From Gammaproteobacteria bacterium (ex Lamellibrachia satsuma) (GTDB taxonomy: Bacteria > Pseudomonadota > Gammaproteobacteria > Chromatiales > Chromatiaceae), in the NCBI GenBank assembly GCA_019623805.1, contig CP053680.1, forward strand, positions 2,396,001 through 2,460,000: DNA of 64,000 nucleotides, read 5' to 3'. Under the pieces are notes generated by a model. It saw only the letters and a list, made by a program, of their open reading frames with translations, searched no databases and was not told the DNA's origin. Of the stretch, positions 44,366-54,605 are shown piece after piece. The translations under genes and the position numbers were made by a program. Numbering within the stretch: position 1 is the first letter of the stretch; each line of letters begins with the position of its first letter.

Positions 44366-45334
44366 TCAGGGAATAGGATGCAGTGTCTCAGCGCCTGCGG
44401 TGACGTTGACGTCAGCAGTGCCGACAAAGGTAACCTCGAGATTGGCCTGCTGATTGCCCGGTTGATTGTCCAGTTCCGGGTCGTCCTGGTCAGCCGCACA
44501 GGTTGCAGCCACCGTGTATGTCCCCCCGTTCAGGTAGGCGGCAGTGTAGGTGAAGTTGCCGTCGTCGGAGATGGCAGCGGTGGTAACCGGGTTGTTTATT
44601 GTCTGATCGTTGACGTTGACATCAACGGGGTTTTCACCGGCGCCGCTAAAGACATACACAGCGTAACCCACTGTGTTGCCGTTACAGGCCTCATCCGCAA
44701 AGACGACGGGATCGACAGTGCCTGAAATGGTGCCGGTGGTAGCTGTTTTCACCAGGCGTAGGGTGGGGCGAAGGAAATAGACCGGTCCCAAAGGCCCCAC
44801 CTGCCCATTGGGCTGATGCACTGATTTGCGCAGGTCGAAATCGATGGTGTGATCGTTGGTATCACCCTCTAAAATCTCGAAGCCGGTGTTTATCTTAAGC
44901 CCTGTCTGAGATCCACTGGGTACCTGGAGTTCATACTGCAATGGGCCGGGAAGTTCGATATAGGAATCAAGTACACCGTCGGCTTCAGCGTTGACCATGA
45001 GACGGATCCAGCTGTATTGGCCTGCGGGAAGCTCATAACCGTCCAACAGCATATCCCGTACCCCACCCTGCAGGTCGAGCAGGTTGATGCTTTTGGGGGT
45101 GGGGTTGCCGTCCACATCCTCCATCAGAATGTTGATGCGTGCACCGTCGGCAGGTTGAATGACAATCTCGCTGAATTCGACCCACACCGCGTCGGCGCCA
45201 TCTACCGGCGCGTCGGTAATGCCAAGATCCAATCGGCTGGCGGTTGTGGTGCCTGTGTCACCGCCGCCACACCCTGCGAGCAGCAGGAGTATAAGGGAAA
45301 AAGAGAGACCGGAAAGCGCGATACGTTTGTACAT
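44366..45334 (-). CDS. DUF4382-domain lipoprotein
   Basis: 322 residues from the ATG at 45334, which has a full GGAGG six bases upstream. Lipoprotein signal ending LLLLAGC, so Cys22 is lipidated; a GGGDTGTTT linker follows. DUF4382 beta-sandwich at about 33-190 (LDLGITDAPVDGADAVWVEF at its start). The C-terminal part (about 200-322) looks like a carboxypeptidase-regulatory/Ig-like module (GTISGTVDPVV, then GGTYTVAATC). Probably at the cell surface or outer membrane. Function unknown. Stands alone between ubiI and the chemoreceptor gene. Confidence 0.85.
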   Translation of the reverse strand: MYKRIALSGLSFSLILLLLAGCGGGDTGTTTASRLDLGITDAPVDGADAVWVEFSEIVIQPADGARINILMEDVDGNPTPKSINLLDLQGGVRDMLLDGYELPAGQYSWIRLMVNAEADGVLDSYIELPGPLQYELQVPSGSQTGLKINTGFEILEGDTNDHTIDFDLRKSVHQPNGQVGPLGPVYFLRPTLRLVKTATTGTISGTVDPVVFADEACNGNTVGYAVYVFSGAGENPVDVNVNDQTINNPVTTAAISDDGNFTYTAAYLNGGTYTVAATCAADQDDPELDNQPGNQQANLEVTFVGTADVNVTAGAETLHPIP

Positions 45335-45472
45335 TAAGACCTCCAAATGCAGCTGGGTATCTAATCAATTAGCGGCAGTCTACGGAAAAACTACTGAGAA
45401 GAAATGTGAGGGAAGCACAGTATGACGGGCTTGGGAATGTAGATCCTGCAATCTGATTCACACTGGTTGCAG

Positions 45473-45533
45473 AACGTAGGGTGCGCTGTGCGCACCATTA
45501 CTACACTTCATCTTTTCAGGATGGTTTGAACCC
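45473..45533. repeat. GTAGGGTGCGC repeat, family A copy 4
   Basis: GTAGGGTGCGCTGTGCGCACC forms a hairpin and is followed by CTTCATCTTTTCAGGATGG, also seen after the copy at 17511. The second palindromic arm is missing. It lies between the DUF4382 gene and the chemoreceptor stop. Confidence 0.6.
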
Positions 45534-45565
45534 ATAAACCCGAGTTAATAAACCGGTAACTCCGT

Positions 45566-48034
45566 TTATCTGGAGACTGTGAAAAAACCCATCAGCTGAT
45601 CCATCTCCTGCGCTTTTTCGCTCATCGAGGCGGCTGCGGCGGAGGTCTCTTCCGCAAGTGCGGCATTCTGCTGGGTCACCTCGTCCATGCTGGTTACCGC
45701 CATGTTGACCTGGTCGATACCGGCAGACTGCTCCTGACTTGCGGCGGCGATCTCGGAGACAATGTCCCCGACCTTTTTTACGCCATTGACGATCTCATCC
45801 AGGTTTTCACCGGACTGGTCGACCAGTTCTGCGCCCACTTTTACCTTCTCTCCGCTGTCCCGGATCAGCTCTTTGATCTCTTTGGCTGCCGTTGCGCTCC
45901 GGCCAGCCAGGTTGCGAACCTCTGTGGCAACAACAGCAAAACCCCGCCCCTGTTCACCGGCTCTGGCTGCCTCGACGGAGGCGTTGAGGGCCAGCAGATT
46001 GGTCTGAAAGGCGATCTCATCGATGACGCCGATGATCTCAGCGATCTTGCTGCTTGATTGGTTGATGGCGTCCATGGCCTCAACCGCCTGTCTCACCACT
46101 TCACCGCCTGTCTCTGCGGTACGACGTGCGTTGGCGGCCAGTTGATTGGCCTGTTGTGCGTTGTCGGCATTGTTCCTTACCGTGCTGGTCAGCTCTTCCA
46201 TGCTGGAGGCTGTCTCCTCCAGTGAACTGGCTTGCTGTTCGGTACGGGATGAGAGGTTGTTGTTGCCGGAGGAGATCTCGCCCGAGGCGGTGGTGATCAC
46301 CTCGCCCGATTCACGTAACTGGGTAATTATCTGCTCCAGATTGGCCATGGTTTTGTTGATGTCCTGCTTCAGGTCATCGAAAGTACCCTGATAGTTTCTC
46401 GTGATCGGTTTGGTCAGGTCACCTTTGGCCATGTCGTGCATGGATTGGGCAATATCACTGAAAACATTTTCCACGGAATCGATCAGTTCGTTGATGCCTC
46501 CACTCAATGTCGCAAAGAAACCCTGCTTGTTGTCGAACTGGATACGCTGATTCAGGTCACCGGAGCGGGCCGCATCCACGAGTGACTGTATGTCTCCCTC
46601 TATCACCTCCTGGATCTTGAGGATGGTTGCATTGGCATCCTGTTTCAGCTGGTCGAAAGAGCCTTTGTATTCCCGTTCGATACGTTCATTCAGATCCCCC
46701 CGGGAGAGCGCGCCAAATACCCGCTGGGTGTCGTCGATAACATTCTCACTGACTTCCACCAGGTCGTTGACACCGGAACTGAGTTTTTCATAAAACCCCT
46801 GCTTGCCCTCCAGTGGAACCCTTCTGCTCAGATCGCCGGCGCGTGCAGAGTCGACGATAGACTGAATGTCTCTTTCGATGACTTCCGACAGCCGCTGTTG
46901 CATGGTGATCATGGCGGCGTATATGCCGGTTGCCCCTGCAGACGGCAGTTTCATGTCGAGGCTGCCGTTCGCGATGCGCTTGGCGATCTCTTCGATATGG
47001 CCGGGTTCTCCGCCCAACTGTTCCCGGACGCCGCGTCCGACATAGATCCCAAGACCAGTGGATACCACAAGCCCCAGTAGTGCGGCCAGCAGAGAGATCG
47101 CCAACTCCGTGGTTGCACCGGCCTTGAGTTCATCGGCTTTTATACCCAATCCCACCGCGAGCTGGTCTTCTACCTTTTTCAGAAGGTTGATCTTGCCTGT
47201 CTGCATCTTGAACCAGTAGAGCGCATCGATTCCAAAGCTGCCGGACGAGGCGTTATCGATGGCGGTTTTGCGCATCCGCTCGGTCTCATCGATGAATTCA
47301 CCCTGCAGGGTGTTCTCATAGAGCGCTCTGTTCTCCTCTTTTGCGAGGGAGAGAAAGACGTCCCGGTAGGTGTTCTGTACGGTGATCAGAGACATGAATT
47401 TATTGAACAGGCCACCGCTAAACTGGCCTTTACCGAATACATTGGCGAGGACCGCACGTTCTATGCCGGCCCGCTCCTTGCCCTGCAGGTAGTTTGCATA
47501 GGCTGCGGTCATGATAGCCAGCTCCTCTTCGGGGCTGAGGGTGGACAGTGTGGTGATCAGTCCGAGCAATGCCGCATTGTTGCCGGTGTAGTAGCCCAGG
47601 GCGTCACCGAGTTTGAGGGTAAAAGCGTCGACCGCGTTGCGTTTATTCTCAAGCTGACCCAGGCGCTCCAGTGTTTTTCCCAGGTTGTCCTGGAACTGCG
47701 CTCCCAGTGCGGAACTGTCGAACCCGGAAAGGAAGTGTTTCAGTACTTCGAGTTTATTGTTCGTCTCCTGGCGCTGACCTTTGATGGTGTCGCCAAATTT
47801 TTTGCCTCCGCTACCGATGAAGCCGGCGGTCATGCCGCGCTCTTTCTGCAATTCATGCACCAGGTTGCTGATATTGACACTCAGTTCGCTCATGGTTTGC
47901 AGCTGGACAGTGGTCTGGCGCAACGAGAAGGCAGAGATCGATTGGGTGGATGCAAATCCGATCATCACAATCAGCGGGACCAGCACCATGAGTGCCAGTT
48001 TGTGGGAGAGTTTCAGGTTGGCTATAAATTTCAT
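45566..48034 (-). CDS. Methyl-accepting chemotaxis protein with NIT sensor and poly-HAMP region
   Basis: 822 residues. Membrane helix at about 12-30, then a periplasmic nitrate/nitrite-sensing (NIT) domain (about 45-290; [20 protein letters not shown] is its signature), then a second helix (about 308-332). About five HAMP-like modules follow (345-550), each with a GDLxxRI-type turn, and then the signalling coiled coil (560-822). The CheA/CheW-binding hairpin is [23 protein letters not shown]. It lacks a CheR-docking pentapeptide at the C-terminus (it ends FFTVSR). The ligand is inferred only from the NIT domain. Confidence 0.92.
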   Translation of the reverse strand: MKFIANLKLSHKLALMVLVPLIVMIGFASTQSISAFSLRQTTVQLQTMSELSVNISNLVHELQKERGMTAGFIGSGGKKFGDTIKGQRQETNNKLEVLKHFLSGFDSSALGAQFQDNLGKTLERLGQLENKRNAVDAFTLKLGDALGYYTGNNAALLGLITTLSTLSPEEELAIMTAAYANYLQGKERAGIERAVLANVFGKGQFSGGLFNKFMSLITVQNTYRDVFLSLAKEENRALYENTLQGEFIDETERMRKTAIDNASSGSFGIDALYWFKMQTGKINLLKKVEDQLAVGLGIKADELKAGATTELAISLLAALLGLVVSTGLGIYVGRGVREQLGGEPGHIEEIAKRIANGSLDMKLPSAGATGIYAAMITMQQRLSEVIERDIQSIVDSARAGDLSRRVPLEGKQGFYEKLSSGVNDLVEVSENVIDDTQRVFGALSRGDLNERIEREYKGSFDQLKQDANATILKIQEVIEGDIQSLVDAARSGDLNQRIQFDNKQGFFATLSGGINELIDSVENVFSDIAQSMHDMAKGDLTKPITRNYQGTFDDLKQDINKTMANLEQIITQLRESGEVITTASGEISSGNNNLSSRTEQQASSLEETASSMEELTSTVRNNADNAQQANQLAANARRTAETGGEVVRQAVEAMDAINQSSSKIAEIIGVIDEIAFQTNLLALNASVEAARAGEQGRGFAVVATEVRNLAGRSATAAKEIKELIRDSGEKVKVGAELVDQSGENLDEIVNGVKKVGDIVSEIAAASQEQSAGIDQVNMAVTSMDEVTQQNAALAEETSAAAASMSEKAQEMDQLMGFFTVSR

Positions 48035-48330
48035 TTCGTGATTTCCTCGAATAAAGACGCGCTTTATCCGGTATGACTATAGATATCCCTGCTGGTCTCA
48101 CCGGCTACTTAAGAGGGCTATCGGAGGCGTGTCCTGTTTCTTGAGCGTTTTTCGTAAATCGGGGTAAAAAACTGCTAAATGGAGTGATTTTCTGATATTT
48201 ATCAGCTTTTGCGCCGGTGGCTGAAATATGGGGAGGCGATGACTCAACAAAGACCGGTTGGTTCGAGTGCAGTGGAGCTGGCGGTTGGCAATTCATCAGG
48301 CAGGACGGTATAGTTCAACCCTCGACCAAC

Positions 48331-48492
48331 CCCCGTGGGAGAGATCGGTTTCACCGACGCCGAAGGCGCAATCCGCCCGGAATCGCTCAGGCAAAAGGAC
48401 CGCGGGGACTAGGGTCGACTCTGGAGAGCGGTCATTAGACCCACCGACGGGGCAGCGGCCAGTGGCTGCAAACTCTCAGGTTTTGGACAGAG
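48331..48492 (+). promoter_or_regulatory. Tandem glycine riboswitch
   Basis: Two aptamers in series. The first (about 48331-48409) has GGGAGAGA, CCGACGCCGAAGGCGCAA and AATCGCTCAGGCAAAAGGACC. The second (about 48410-48492) has TCTGGAGAGCGG, CACCGACGGGGCA and AAACTCTCAGG...GGACAGAGG. These are the conserved P1/P3 elements of the gcvT class. A terminator hairpin follows directly, and gcvT starts 60 bases on. Glycine binding is expected to allow readthrough into the cleavage operon. The ATG upstream in the same frame as gcvT is spurious. Confidence 0.95.
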
Positions 48493-48530
48493 GGGCGGCG
48501 CAGAACAGCAGTTCAGCGCCGCCCTTTTGC
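48493..48530 (+). terminator. Riboswitch-controlled terminator upstream of gcvT
   Basis: Perfect nine-base-pair stem GGGCGGCGC (48493-48501) / GCGCCGCCC (48516-48524) with a 14-base loop, then TTTT. It abuts the last bases of the second glycine aptamer, so aptamer folding can compete with it. Confidence 0.88.
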
Positions 48531-48551
48531 GTTTATGATCTGGAGATCGCG

Positions 48552-49643
48552 ATGGACAAACAGACCTGCCTCCATGGGGCTCACAAGTCGATGGGCGCCC
48601 GCCTAGTCCCTTTTGGTGGCTGGGAGATGCCGCTGCACTATGGTTCACAGAAAGAGGAGCACCATCAGGTGCGCCGGGATGCCGGCATGTTCGATGTCTC
48701 CCACATGACCGTGGTCGATCTGGAGGGGCCGGACGCACGTCCCTATCTGCGGCGTTTGCTTGCCAACGATGTCGAGCGGCTCAAGGATTCCGGCAAGGCG
48801 CTCTACTCCTGCATGTTGAACGAGCAAGGCGGCGTGGTCGATGACCTGATCGTCTACTTTCTGCGGGACGACTGGTATCGGATGGTGGTCAATGCCGGCA
48901 CCACGGAGAAGGACCTGGCCTGGTTGAGTAAGCAGGCTGAGGACTTCGATCTGCAGATAAAGCCACGGCGCGATTTGGCGATGATTGCTGTACAGGGGCC
49001 GAATGCGCGGGAGAAGGCACTGCCCCTGTTTCCTGAGGAGATGCGCGAAAACGTCGCGGCACTCAAGCCCTTCAATGCAGCCCCCAGTGATGGCTGGTTT
49101 ATCGCCCGCACCGGTTATACCGGCGAGGATGGTTTCGAGATTATGCTGCCGGAGAACGCAGCGGCCGGTTTCTGGAAGGCCTTGGCGGATGCAGGCGTCG
49201 CCCCCTGCGGCTTGGGTGCGAGGGATACTCTGCGACTCGAGGCGGGGATGAATCTCTACGGCTCCGACATGGACGAGAACGTCTCGCCGCTGGAGTCCGG
49301 GTTGGGCTGGACCGTGGCCTGGGAGCCTGCTGAGCGCGGTTTTATCGGGCGTGATGTGCTGGAGGCCCAGCGCGAGGATAAAGAGAAACGTCGTTTTGTA
49401 GGCCTGCTGCTCACTGGCCGGGGCGTACTGCGTAACCATCTGAAGATCTTCTCCGGAGATACAGAAATCGGCGAGATCACCTCCGGCGGTTTTGCGCCGA
49501 CCCTCGGACGATCCATCGCCTTTGCCAGGGTGAGTGCCGGGATCGGCGAAACCTGTGATGTGGAGATCCGTGGCAAGCGAGTGGCGGCGCAAGTGGTGAA
49601 AGCGCCATTCGTGCGTAATGGCAAAGCCTGCATTTCGTTATAG
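48552..49643 (+). CDS. gcvT: Aminomethyltransferase (glycine cleavage T protein)
   Basis: 363 residues from the ATG at 48552, preceded by GGAG at six bases. The frame is open far upstream, through the riboswitch, but that extension is not credible. T protein transfers the methylene group from aminomethyl-lipoyl-H protein to tetrahydrofolate and releases ammonia. Conserved [17 protein letters not shown] and [10 protein letters not shown] are present. First gene of gcvT-gcvH-gcvPA-gcvPB. Confidence 0.97.
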   Translation: MDKQTCLHGAHKSMGARLVPFGGWEMPLHYGSQKEEHHQVRRDAGMFDVSHMTVVDLEGPDARPYLRRLLANDVERLKDSGKALYSCMLNEQGGVVDDLIVYFLRDDWYRMVVNAGTTEKDLAWLSKQAEDFDLQIKPRRDLAMIAVQGPNAREKALPLFPEEMRENVAALKPFNAAPSDGWFIARTGYTGEDGFEIMLPENAAAGFWKALADAGVAPCGLGARDTLRLEAGMNLYGSDMDENVSPLESGLGWTVAWEPAERGFIGRDVLEAQREDKEKRRFVGLLLTGRGVLRNHLKIFSGDTEIGEITSGGFAPTLGRSIAFARVSAGIGETCDVEIRGKRVAAQVVKAPFVRNGKACISL

Positions 49644-49689
49644 AATTCCAATCCGGTACGACATTCCAAAACTGAACGGGGAAGTAGAG

Positions 49690-50082
49690 ATGAGTGATAC
49701 ACCAAGCGAACTGCGCTATGCGAAGTCCCACGAGTGGGTGAAGAACGAGGGTGACGGCACCGTCACCATCGGCATTACCGACCATGCCCAGGAGTTGCTG
49801 GGAGACTTGGTCTTCGTGGATATGCCCGAGGTGGGCGACAACGTCGAGGCTGGGTCTGAGTGCGCGGTGGTGGAGTCGGTGAAGGCAGCCTCCGATATCT
49901 ATAGTCCGGTCAGTGGTGAGATCATCGCGGTGAACGAAGCACTGGATGATGCCCCAGAGACGATCAATGACGACGCCTTCGGTGAAGGTTGGATCTTTAA
50001 GGTGAAGATTTCTGACGCGGCGGACCTGGATGGTCTGCTCGATGCGGCGGGTTATGATGCCACGGTTGCCGAAGAAACTTAA
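49690..50082 (+). CDS. gcvH: Glycine cleavage system H protein
   Basis: 130 residues from the ATG at 49690. Lipoyl carrier; the lipoylated residue is Lys65 in [29 protein letters not shown] site precedes the start. The in-frame upstream ATG at 49618 is within the gcvT end and is not used. Confidence 0.97.
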   Translation: MSDTPSELRYAKSHEWVKNEGDGTVTIGITDHAQELLGDLVFVDMPEVGDNVEAGSECAVVESVKAASDIYSPVSGEIIAVNEALDDAPETINDDAFGEGWIFKVKISDAADLDGLLDAAGYDATVAEET

Positions 50083-50098
50083 AGACAGGTCCTGATCC

Positions 50099-51496
50099 AT
50101 GCCGTTCATCCCTCATACCGAAGCTGATATTCAGGCTATGCTGGCGACCATTGGTGCGCCGGATATCGATGCCCTTTTCGACGAAATTCCGCCAGTCTTG
50201 CGTTGTGGCGAGCTGGAGAAGATCCCGCAGGGGATGTCGGAGATGGAGGTCGGGCGTCTGATGAACGCCCGCGCTCGCCAGGATGGGCAGCCGCTCTGTT
50301 TTATCGGTGCCGGTGCCTACGACCACCATATCCCGGCTGCGGTCTGGCAGCTTGCCACCCGGGGGGAGTTCTACACTGCCTACACCCCCTATCAGGCGGA
50401 GGCGAGTCAAGGCACCCTGCAACTGCTCTATGAGTTCCAGTCGATGATGACGGCACTCACCGTCATGGATGTCTCCAATACTTCCCTCTACGACGGGGCC
50501 TCCGCCCTGGCAGAAGCGGTGTTGATGGCAGTGCGGGCGAACCGCAAGTCCAAGTCGAAGCGCATCCTGATACCCCGCTCACTGCATCCCGCCTATCGGC
50601 GCGTTGTTCATTCCATCGTGCGCAATCAGGGCATAACGTTGGTGGAACTGCCCTTCGATATGGAAAGCGGGCAGACAGATTCATTGGTACTTGAGCAGTA
50701 CGCCGGTGAGGATTTTGCGGCCTTGGTCATTCCCCAGTGCAACTTCTTCGGGGTGCTGGAGTCGGTGGATGAGCTGACCGACTGGGCGCACGCCAACAGG
50801 ATGCTGGCAATCGCGGTGGCCAACCCGGTGGCTTTGGCGGTGTTGCAGCCGCCGGGCGAGTGGGGGGGAAAGGGAGCGGATATCTGCTGCGGTGAAGGAC
50901 AACCCCTGGGAGCGCCCCTGGCGTCGGGTGGTCCCTATTTCGGCTTTCTTACCTGCACCCAGAAGCTGGTGCGCCAGATGCCGGGACGCATCATTGGCCG
51001 CACGGTCGACCTCGACGGCAAGACGGGTTACACCCTGACCCTGCAGGCCCGCGAGCAGCATATCCGCCGCTCCAAGGCGACCTCCAATATCTGCACCAAT
51101 CAGGGTCTGATGGTCACCGCGGCGACCATCCATATGTCGCTGTTGGGTGCGGAAGGCCTGGAGCGGGTTGCGGCTGCCTGCCATGCCAACACTTCGAAGC
51201 TGGTCAAAGTCTTGAGTGCGCTGCCTGGCGTCGGTCCGGTATTTAAGGGAGCGGTTTTCCATGAACGTGTGCTGCGCCTGCCGCTGGAGACGAAGGATGC
51301 GCTACGTTCCCTGGCGGCCCACAACGTATTGGGCGGTTACGATTTGAGTGCCGACTATCCCGAGCTCGGCAATGCTGTTCTGGTGTGCGCCACCGAGATG
51401 CGCAGCGATGAGGATATCGAGCAGTATCGCAGCAAGCTGGAGCGGGTGATCAACGCACGTATCCAGACCCCCTGCCAGCTGAAACCTGATTGGTGA
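50099..51496 (+). CDS. gcvPA: Glycine dehydrogenase (decarboxylating) subunit 1
   Basis: 465 residues. The N-terminal half of P protein in its split form; the alpha subunit lacks the PLP lysine. Conserved [15 protein letters not shown] and [19 protein letters not shown] near the start. Together with gcvPB it decarboxylates glycine and transfers aminomethyl to lipoyl-H. E. coli has a single fused gcvP, so the split form is a lineage character. The gap to gcvPB is seven bases. Confidence 0.96.
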   Translation: MPFIPHTEADIQAMLATIGAPDIDALFDEIPPVLRCGELEKIPQGMSEMEVGRLMNARARQDGQPLCFIGAGAYDHHIPAAVWQLATRGEFYTAYTPYQAEASQGTLQLLYEFQSMMTALTVMDVSNTSLYDGASALAEAVLMAVRANRKSKSKRILIPRSLHPAYRRVVHSIVRNQGITLVELPFDMESGQTDSLVLEQYAGEDFAALVIPQCNFFGVLESVDELTDWAHANRMLAIAVANPVALAVLQPPGEWGGKGADICCGEGQPLGAPLASGGPYFGFLTCTQKLVRQMPGRIIGRTVDLDGKTGYTLTLQAREQHIRRSKATSNICTNQGLMVTAATIHMSLLGAEGLERVAAACHANTSKLVKVLSALPGVGPVFKGAVFHERVLRLPLETKDALRSLAAHNVLGGYDLSADYPELGNAVLVCATEMRSDEDIEQYRSKLERVINARIQTPCQLKPDW

Positions 51497-51503
51497 TACA
51501 ACT

Positions 51504-52952
51504 ATGTTGATCTTTGAAAAGAGCCGCACGGGCCGTCGTGCAACTGCCCAGGCACCGCTGCAACAGGATGACATGGAGGGGCTCCCGCAGCAATTTCGCC
51601 GCCGCCAGTCAGCGCTGATGCCCGAGGTCTCCGAGATGCAGGTGGTGCGTCACTACACCCAGCTTTCGCAGAAGAACTTCTCCATCGACACCCACTTCTA
51701 CCCGCTGGGCTCCTGCACCATGAAGTACAACCCACGGGCCAGCAACAGCCTTGCCTCGCTGCCCGGTTTCCTTGCGCGCCACCCTTTGGCACCGGAGACC
51801 CACAGCCAGGGTTTCATGGGTTGCATGTACGATCTGCAGGAGATGCTCAAAGAGGCGACCGGTATGTCTGCGGTTTCACTCTCTCCCGCAGCAGGCGCCC
51901 AGGGAGAGTTCGCCGGGGTGGCGATGATCCGCGCCTATCACGATGCCAGGGGCGATGACGCCCGCAACGAGATTCTGGCGCCGGACGCGGCCCACGGCAC
52001 CAATCCCGCCTCGGCGGTGATGTGCGGTTACAAGGTGCGGGAGATCCCCACCGGTGCGGACGGTGATATCGATGTCGAGGCACTGAAAGGTGTTTTGGGA
52101 CCGCAGACCGCAGGCATTATGCTCACCAATCCCTCCACCGTGGGCGTGTTCGAACGTCGAATCAAAGAGATCGCCGGTTTGGTCCATGAGGCTGGCGGGC
52201 TGCTCTATTATGATGGTGCCAACCTCAATGCCATCCTCGGTAAGGTGCGTCCTGGTGATATGGGATTCGATGTCATCCACATGAACCTGCACAAGACCTT
52301 CTCCACGCCACACGGCGGCGGTGGCCCAGGTGCCGGTCCGGTGGGGGTAAGCGAGCGGCTGGCACCTTATTTGCCGGTACCGATGGTGGCGCAGGATGGC
52401 GCGGATTATGTCTGGCTGACCGAAGATAACCGGCCGGAGAGTATTGGACGGCTATCTGCCTTCGCCGGCAATGCAGGCGTGTTGCTGCGGGCCTATATCT
52501 ATGCGCGTTTGTTAGGCCGTGACGGTATGCATCGGGTGGCGGAGTTCTCCACCCTCAACGCCAACTATCTGCTGAAACGTCTTACCGACGTTGGTTTCGA
52601 TGCCGCTTATCCACAGCGGCGAGCCAGCCATGAGTTTATCCTAACCCTGAAGCGGCAGGCCAGGGAGCTGGGTGTCAATACCATGGACTTTGCCAAACGG
52701 CTGCTCGATTTCGGTGTGCATGCGCCCACCACCTACTTTCCCCTGCTGGTGCCTGAGTGTCTGTTGATCGAACCGACCGAGACCGAGGCGCAGGATGAGC
52801 TGGATCGCTTCGTGGATATTATGACAGCCATACTGCAGGAGGCGCAGAACGATCCTGAGAAGGTGAAGTCTGCCCCCCATGATCTGCCGGTGAGACGGCT
52901 TGATGATGTGCGGGCTGCGCGGGATCTGGATTTGGCATGGCGGGATGATTGA
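51504..52952 (+). CDS. gcvPB: Glycine dehydrogenase (decarboxylating) subunit 2
   Basis: 482 residues. C-terminal half of P protein with the PLP-binding Lys264 in [20 protein letters not shown]. It contains [10 protein letters not shown] and [12 protein letters not shown], typical of the beta subunit. Last gene of the glycine cleavage operon; its stop is the first base of the heptad repeat that follows. Confidence 0.96.
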   Translation: MLIFEKSRTGRRATAQAPLQQDDMEGLPQQFRRRQSALMPEVSEMQVVRHYTQLSQKNFSIDTHFYPLGSCTMKYNPRASNSLASLPGFLARHPLAPETHSQGFMGCMYDLQEMLKEATGMSAVSLSPAAGAQGEFAGVAMIRAYHDARGDDARNEILAPDAAHGTNPASAVMCGYKVREIPTGADGDIDVEALKGVLGPQTAGIMLTNPSTVGVFERRIKEIAGLVHEAGGLLYYDGANLNAILGKVRPGDMGFDVIHMNLHKTFSTPHGGGGPGAGPVGVSERLAPYLPVPMVAQDGADYVWLTEDNRPESIGRLSAFAGNAGVLLRAYIYARLLGRDGMHRVAEFSTLNANYLLKRLTDVGFDAAYPQRRASHEFILTLKRQARELGVNTMDFAKRLLDFGVHAPTTYFPLLVPECLLIEPTETEAQDELDRFVDIMTAILQEAQNDPEKVKSAPHDLPVRRLDDVRAARDLDLAWRDD

Positions 52953-53020
52953 AGGTTACAGGTTACAGGTGGCCGTGCCGCCAATTACCCGTTACCTGTG
53001 ACCTGTGACCTGTCACCTTC
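52951..53020. repeat. Heptad repeat hairpin (AGGTTAC/CTGTGAC), family F
   Basis: The left arm GAAGGTTACAGGTTACAGGT (52951-52970) has two heptads. The right arm, beginning ACCTGTGACCTGTGACCTGT (from 52994 to 53020), has three heptads in inverted orientation. It could fold as one long hairpin with a loop of about 23 bases and could act as an end structure for the gcv message. It has the same architecture as family E but a different 7-mer. Confidence 0.7.
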
Positions 53021-53109
53021 TCAACCTTGCCCCTGACAACCCCGCCGCATAAACTAGCGCCTTCTATTCAAACGCCCCCCGTTCGGCTAACAAAAATCAG
53101 GAATACCCT

Positions 53110-54045
53110 ATGTCTGCACTGATCTGTGGCTCTTTCGCCTACGACACCATCATGGTCTTCCATGATCAATTCAAAAATCACATCCTGCCTGAGCAGGTGC
53201 ATATCCTGAATGTCTCCTTTCTGGTGCCTGACATGCGCCGTGAGTTCGGCGGTTGTGCCGGGAATATCGCCTACAATCTGAAGATGCTGGGTGGAGACGG
53301 AAAACCGGCGGGTACCGTGGGTGAGGATTTCGGTCCCTATGCAGAGTGGATGGATGAGTGCGGCATCAGCCGTGAGCATCTCAAGGTGATCGAGAATGCC
53401 TATACCGCTCAGGCGTATATCACCACAGACAAGGATGACAATCAGATCACCGCATTCCATCCCGGAGCGATGAACAACGCCCATGAGATAGATGTCACTG
53501 AGGCCGAGGGCTGCACCATCGGCATGGTCTCTCCGGATGGTCGCCAGGGTATGATCGATCACGCCGAACAGTTTGCCGACGCGGATGTACCGTTCATCTT
53601 TGATCCGGGTCAAGGTATGCCTATGTTCGATGGCAATAATCTGCTTGGGTTTGCCGAGCAGGCCACCTGGCTCGCCTTCAACGACTATGAATTGCAGTTG
53701 ATGCAGGAGCGTACCGGCAAGACACCGGAGCAACTTGCTGAGATGGTGGAAGCGCTGATCGTCACCCGGGGTGGCGAGGGTTCATCCATCTATACGAAGA
53801 AGCAGCGTATCGATATCCCGGTCGCCCCGGTCAGTGCGGTCAATGACCCCACCGGCTGTGGTGACGCCTACCGTGCCGGACTGCTGTATGGTCTGATGAA
53901 CGGGATGGACTGGGAGACCACCGCGCGGATCGCGGCGCTGATGGGGGCCTATAAGATCGAGCAGGCAGGTACCCAGAATCATATCTTTACCCGCGAAGAG
54001 TTTGCTGCGCGTTTCAAGCAGGCGTTCGGCTACACATTCCAGTAA
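53110..54045 (+). CDS. PfkB-family carbohydrate/nucleoside kinase
   Basis: 311 residues. Ribokinase-like kinase with the C-terminal signature DPTGCGDAYRAG; the catalytic base is Asp252. The N-terminal GGCAGNIAYNLKMLGG is the substrate-binding Gly motif. Its short form and insert pattern resemble adenosine-kinase-like family members, but the substrate cannot be assigned. A TTGCCC-17-TAAACT promoter candidate is at 53027-53055. It precedes moaB by 17 bases, so it may share the molybdopterin transcript. Confidence 0.88.
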   Translation: MSALICGSFAYDTIMVFHDQFKNHILPEQVHILNVSFLVPDMRREFGGCAGNIAYNLKMLGGDGKPAGTVGEDFGPYAEWMDECGISREHLKVIENAYTAQAYITTDKDDNQITAFHPGAMNNAHEIDVTEAEGCTIGMVSPDGRQGMIDHAEQFADADVPFIFDPGQGMPMFDGNNLLGFAEQATWLAFNDYELQLMQERTGKTPEQLAEMVEALIVTRGGEGSSIYTKKQRIDIPVAPVSAVNDPTGCGDAYRAGLLYGLMNGMDWETTARIAALMGAYKIEQAGTQNHIFTREEFAARFKQAFGYTFQ

Positions 54046-54062
54046 CAGGAAACCGATAAAGC

Positions 54063-54593
54063 ATGAGTGGACATTTTGAAGATACCGGGTTCGTGCCCCT
54101 GAATATTGCGGTGTTGACCGTCTCGGATTCGCGCACCGAAGAGACCGACAAATCGGGGGATACCCTGCGGGATCGCGCCGTCGAGGCGGGACACAATGTG
54201 GTTGAGAAAGTCATCGTGCCCGATGATGTCTATCAGATGCGGGCCATCGTCTCGCGTTGGATCGCCGACCCCGATGTGCATATCGTCATCAGCACCGGCG
54301 GTACCGGCATCACCGGCCGCGACAGCACCCCGGAGGCGCTGATGCCCCTCTTCGACAAGGCGATCGAGGGGTTTGGTGAACTCTTTCGCACCATCTCTCT
54401 GGAGGAGATCGGCGCGTCTGCTATTCAGTCCAGGGCCATTTCCGGGCTTGCCAACGGTAGCCTGGTCTTCTGTCTGCCGGGCTCTACCGGGGCCTGTCGT
54501 ACAGGTTGGGACAAGATCCTGCTGGCGCAACTCGATCATCGTACGCGGCCCTGTAATTTTGCCCAGATGTTCCCCCGTCTTCTTGAAGTGTAA
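54063..54593 (+). CDS. moaB: Molybdenum cofactor biosynthesis protein MoaB (MogA-like)
   Basis: 176 residues. MPT adenylyltransferase-like fold; VISTGGTGITGRDSTPEAL is the conserved substrate loop and FCLPGSTGACRTGWD the second. Because moeA follows and no mogA is seen, it may supply the MPT-adenylylation step here. Cytoplasmic. Cotranscribed with moeA, moaD and possibly moaE. Confidence 0.93.
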   Translation: MSGHFEDTGFVPLNIAVLTVSDSRTEETDKSGDTLRDRAVEAGHNVVEKVIVPDDVYQMRAIVSRWIADPDVHIVISTGGTGITGRDSTPEALMPLFDKAIEGFGELFRTISLEEIGASAIQSRAISGLANGSLVFCLPGSTGACRTGWDKILLAQLDHRTRPCNFAQMFPRLLEV

Positions 54594-54605
54594 GGAGTTT
54601 GAACC

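Noticed and set aside
48258..48551. N-terminal extension of gcvT in frame
   Set aside because: The added codons run through the glycine riboswitch and its terminator; GcvT homology starts at the ATG at 48552, which has a ribosome site.
48645..49592. 315-residue minus-strand frame opposite gcvT
   Set aside because: Antisense shadow of gcvT.
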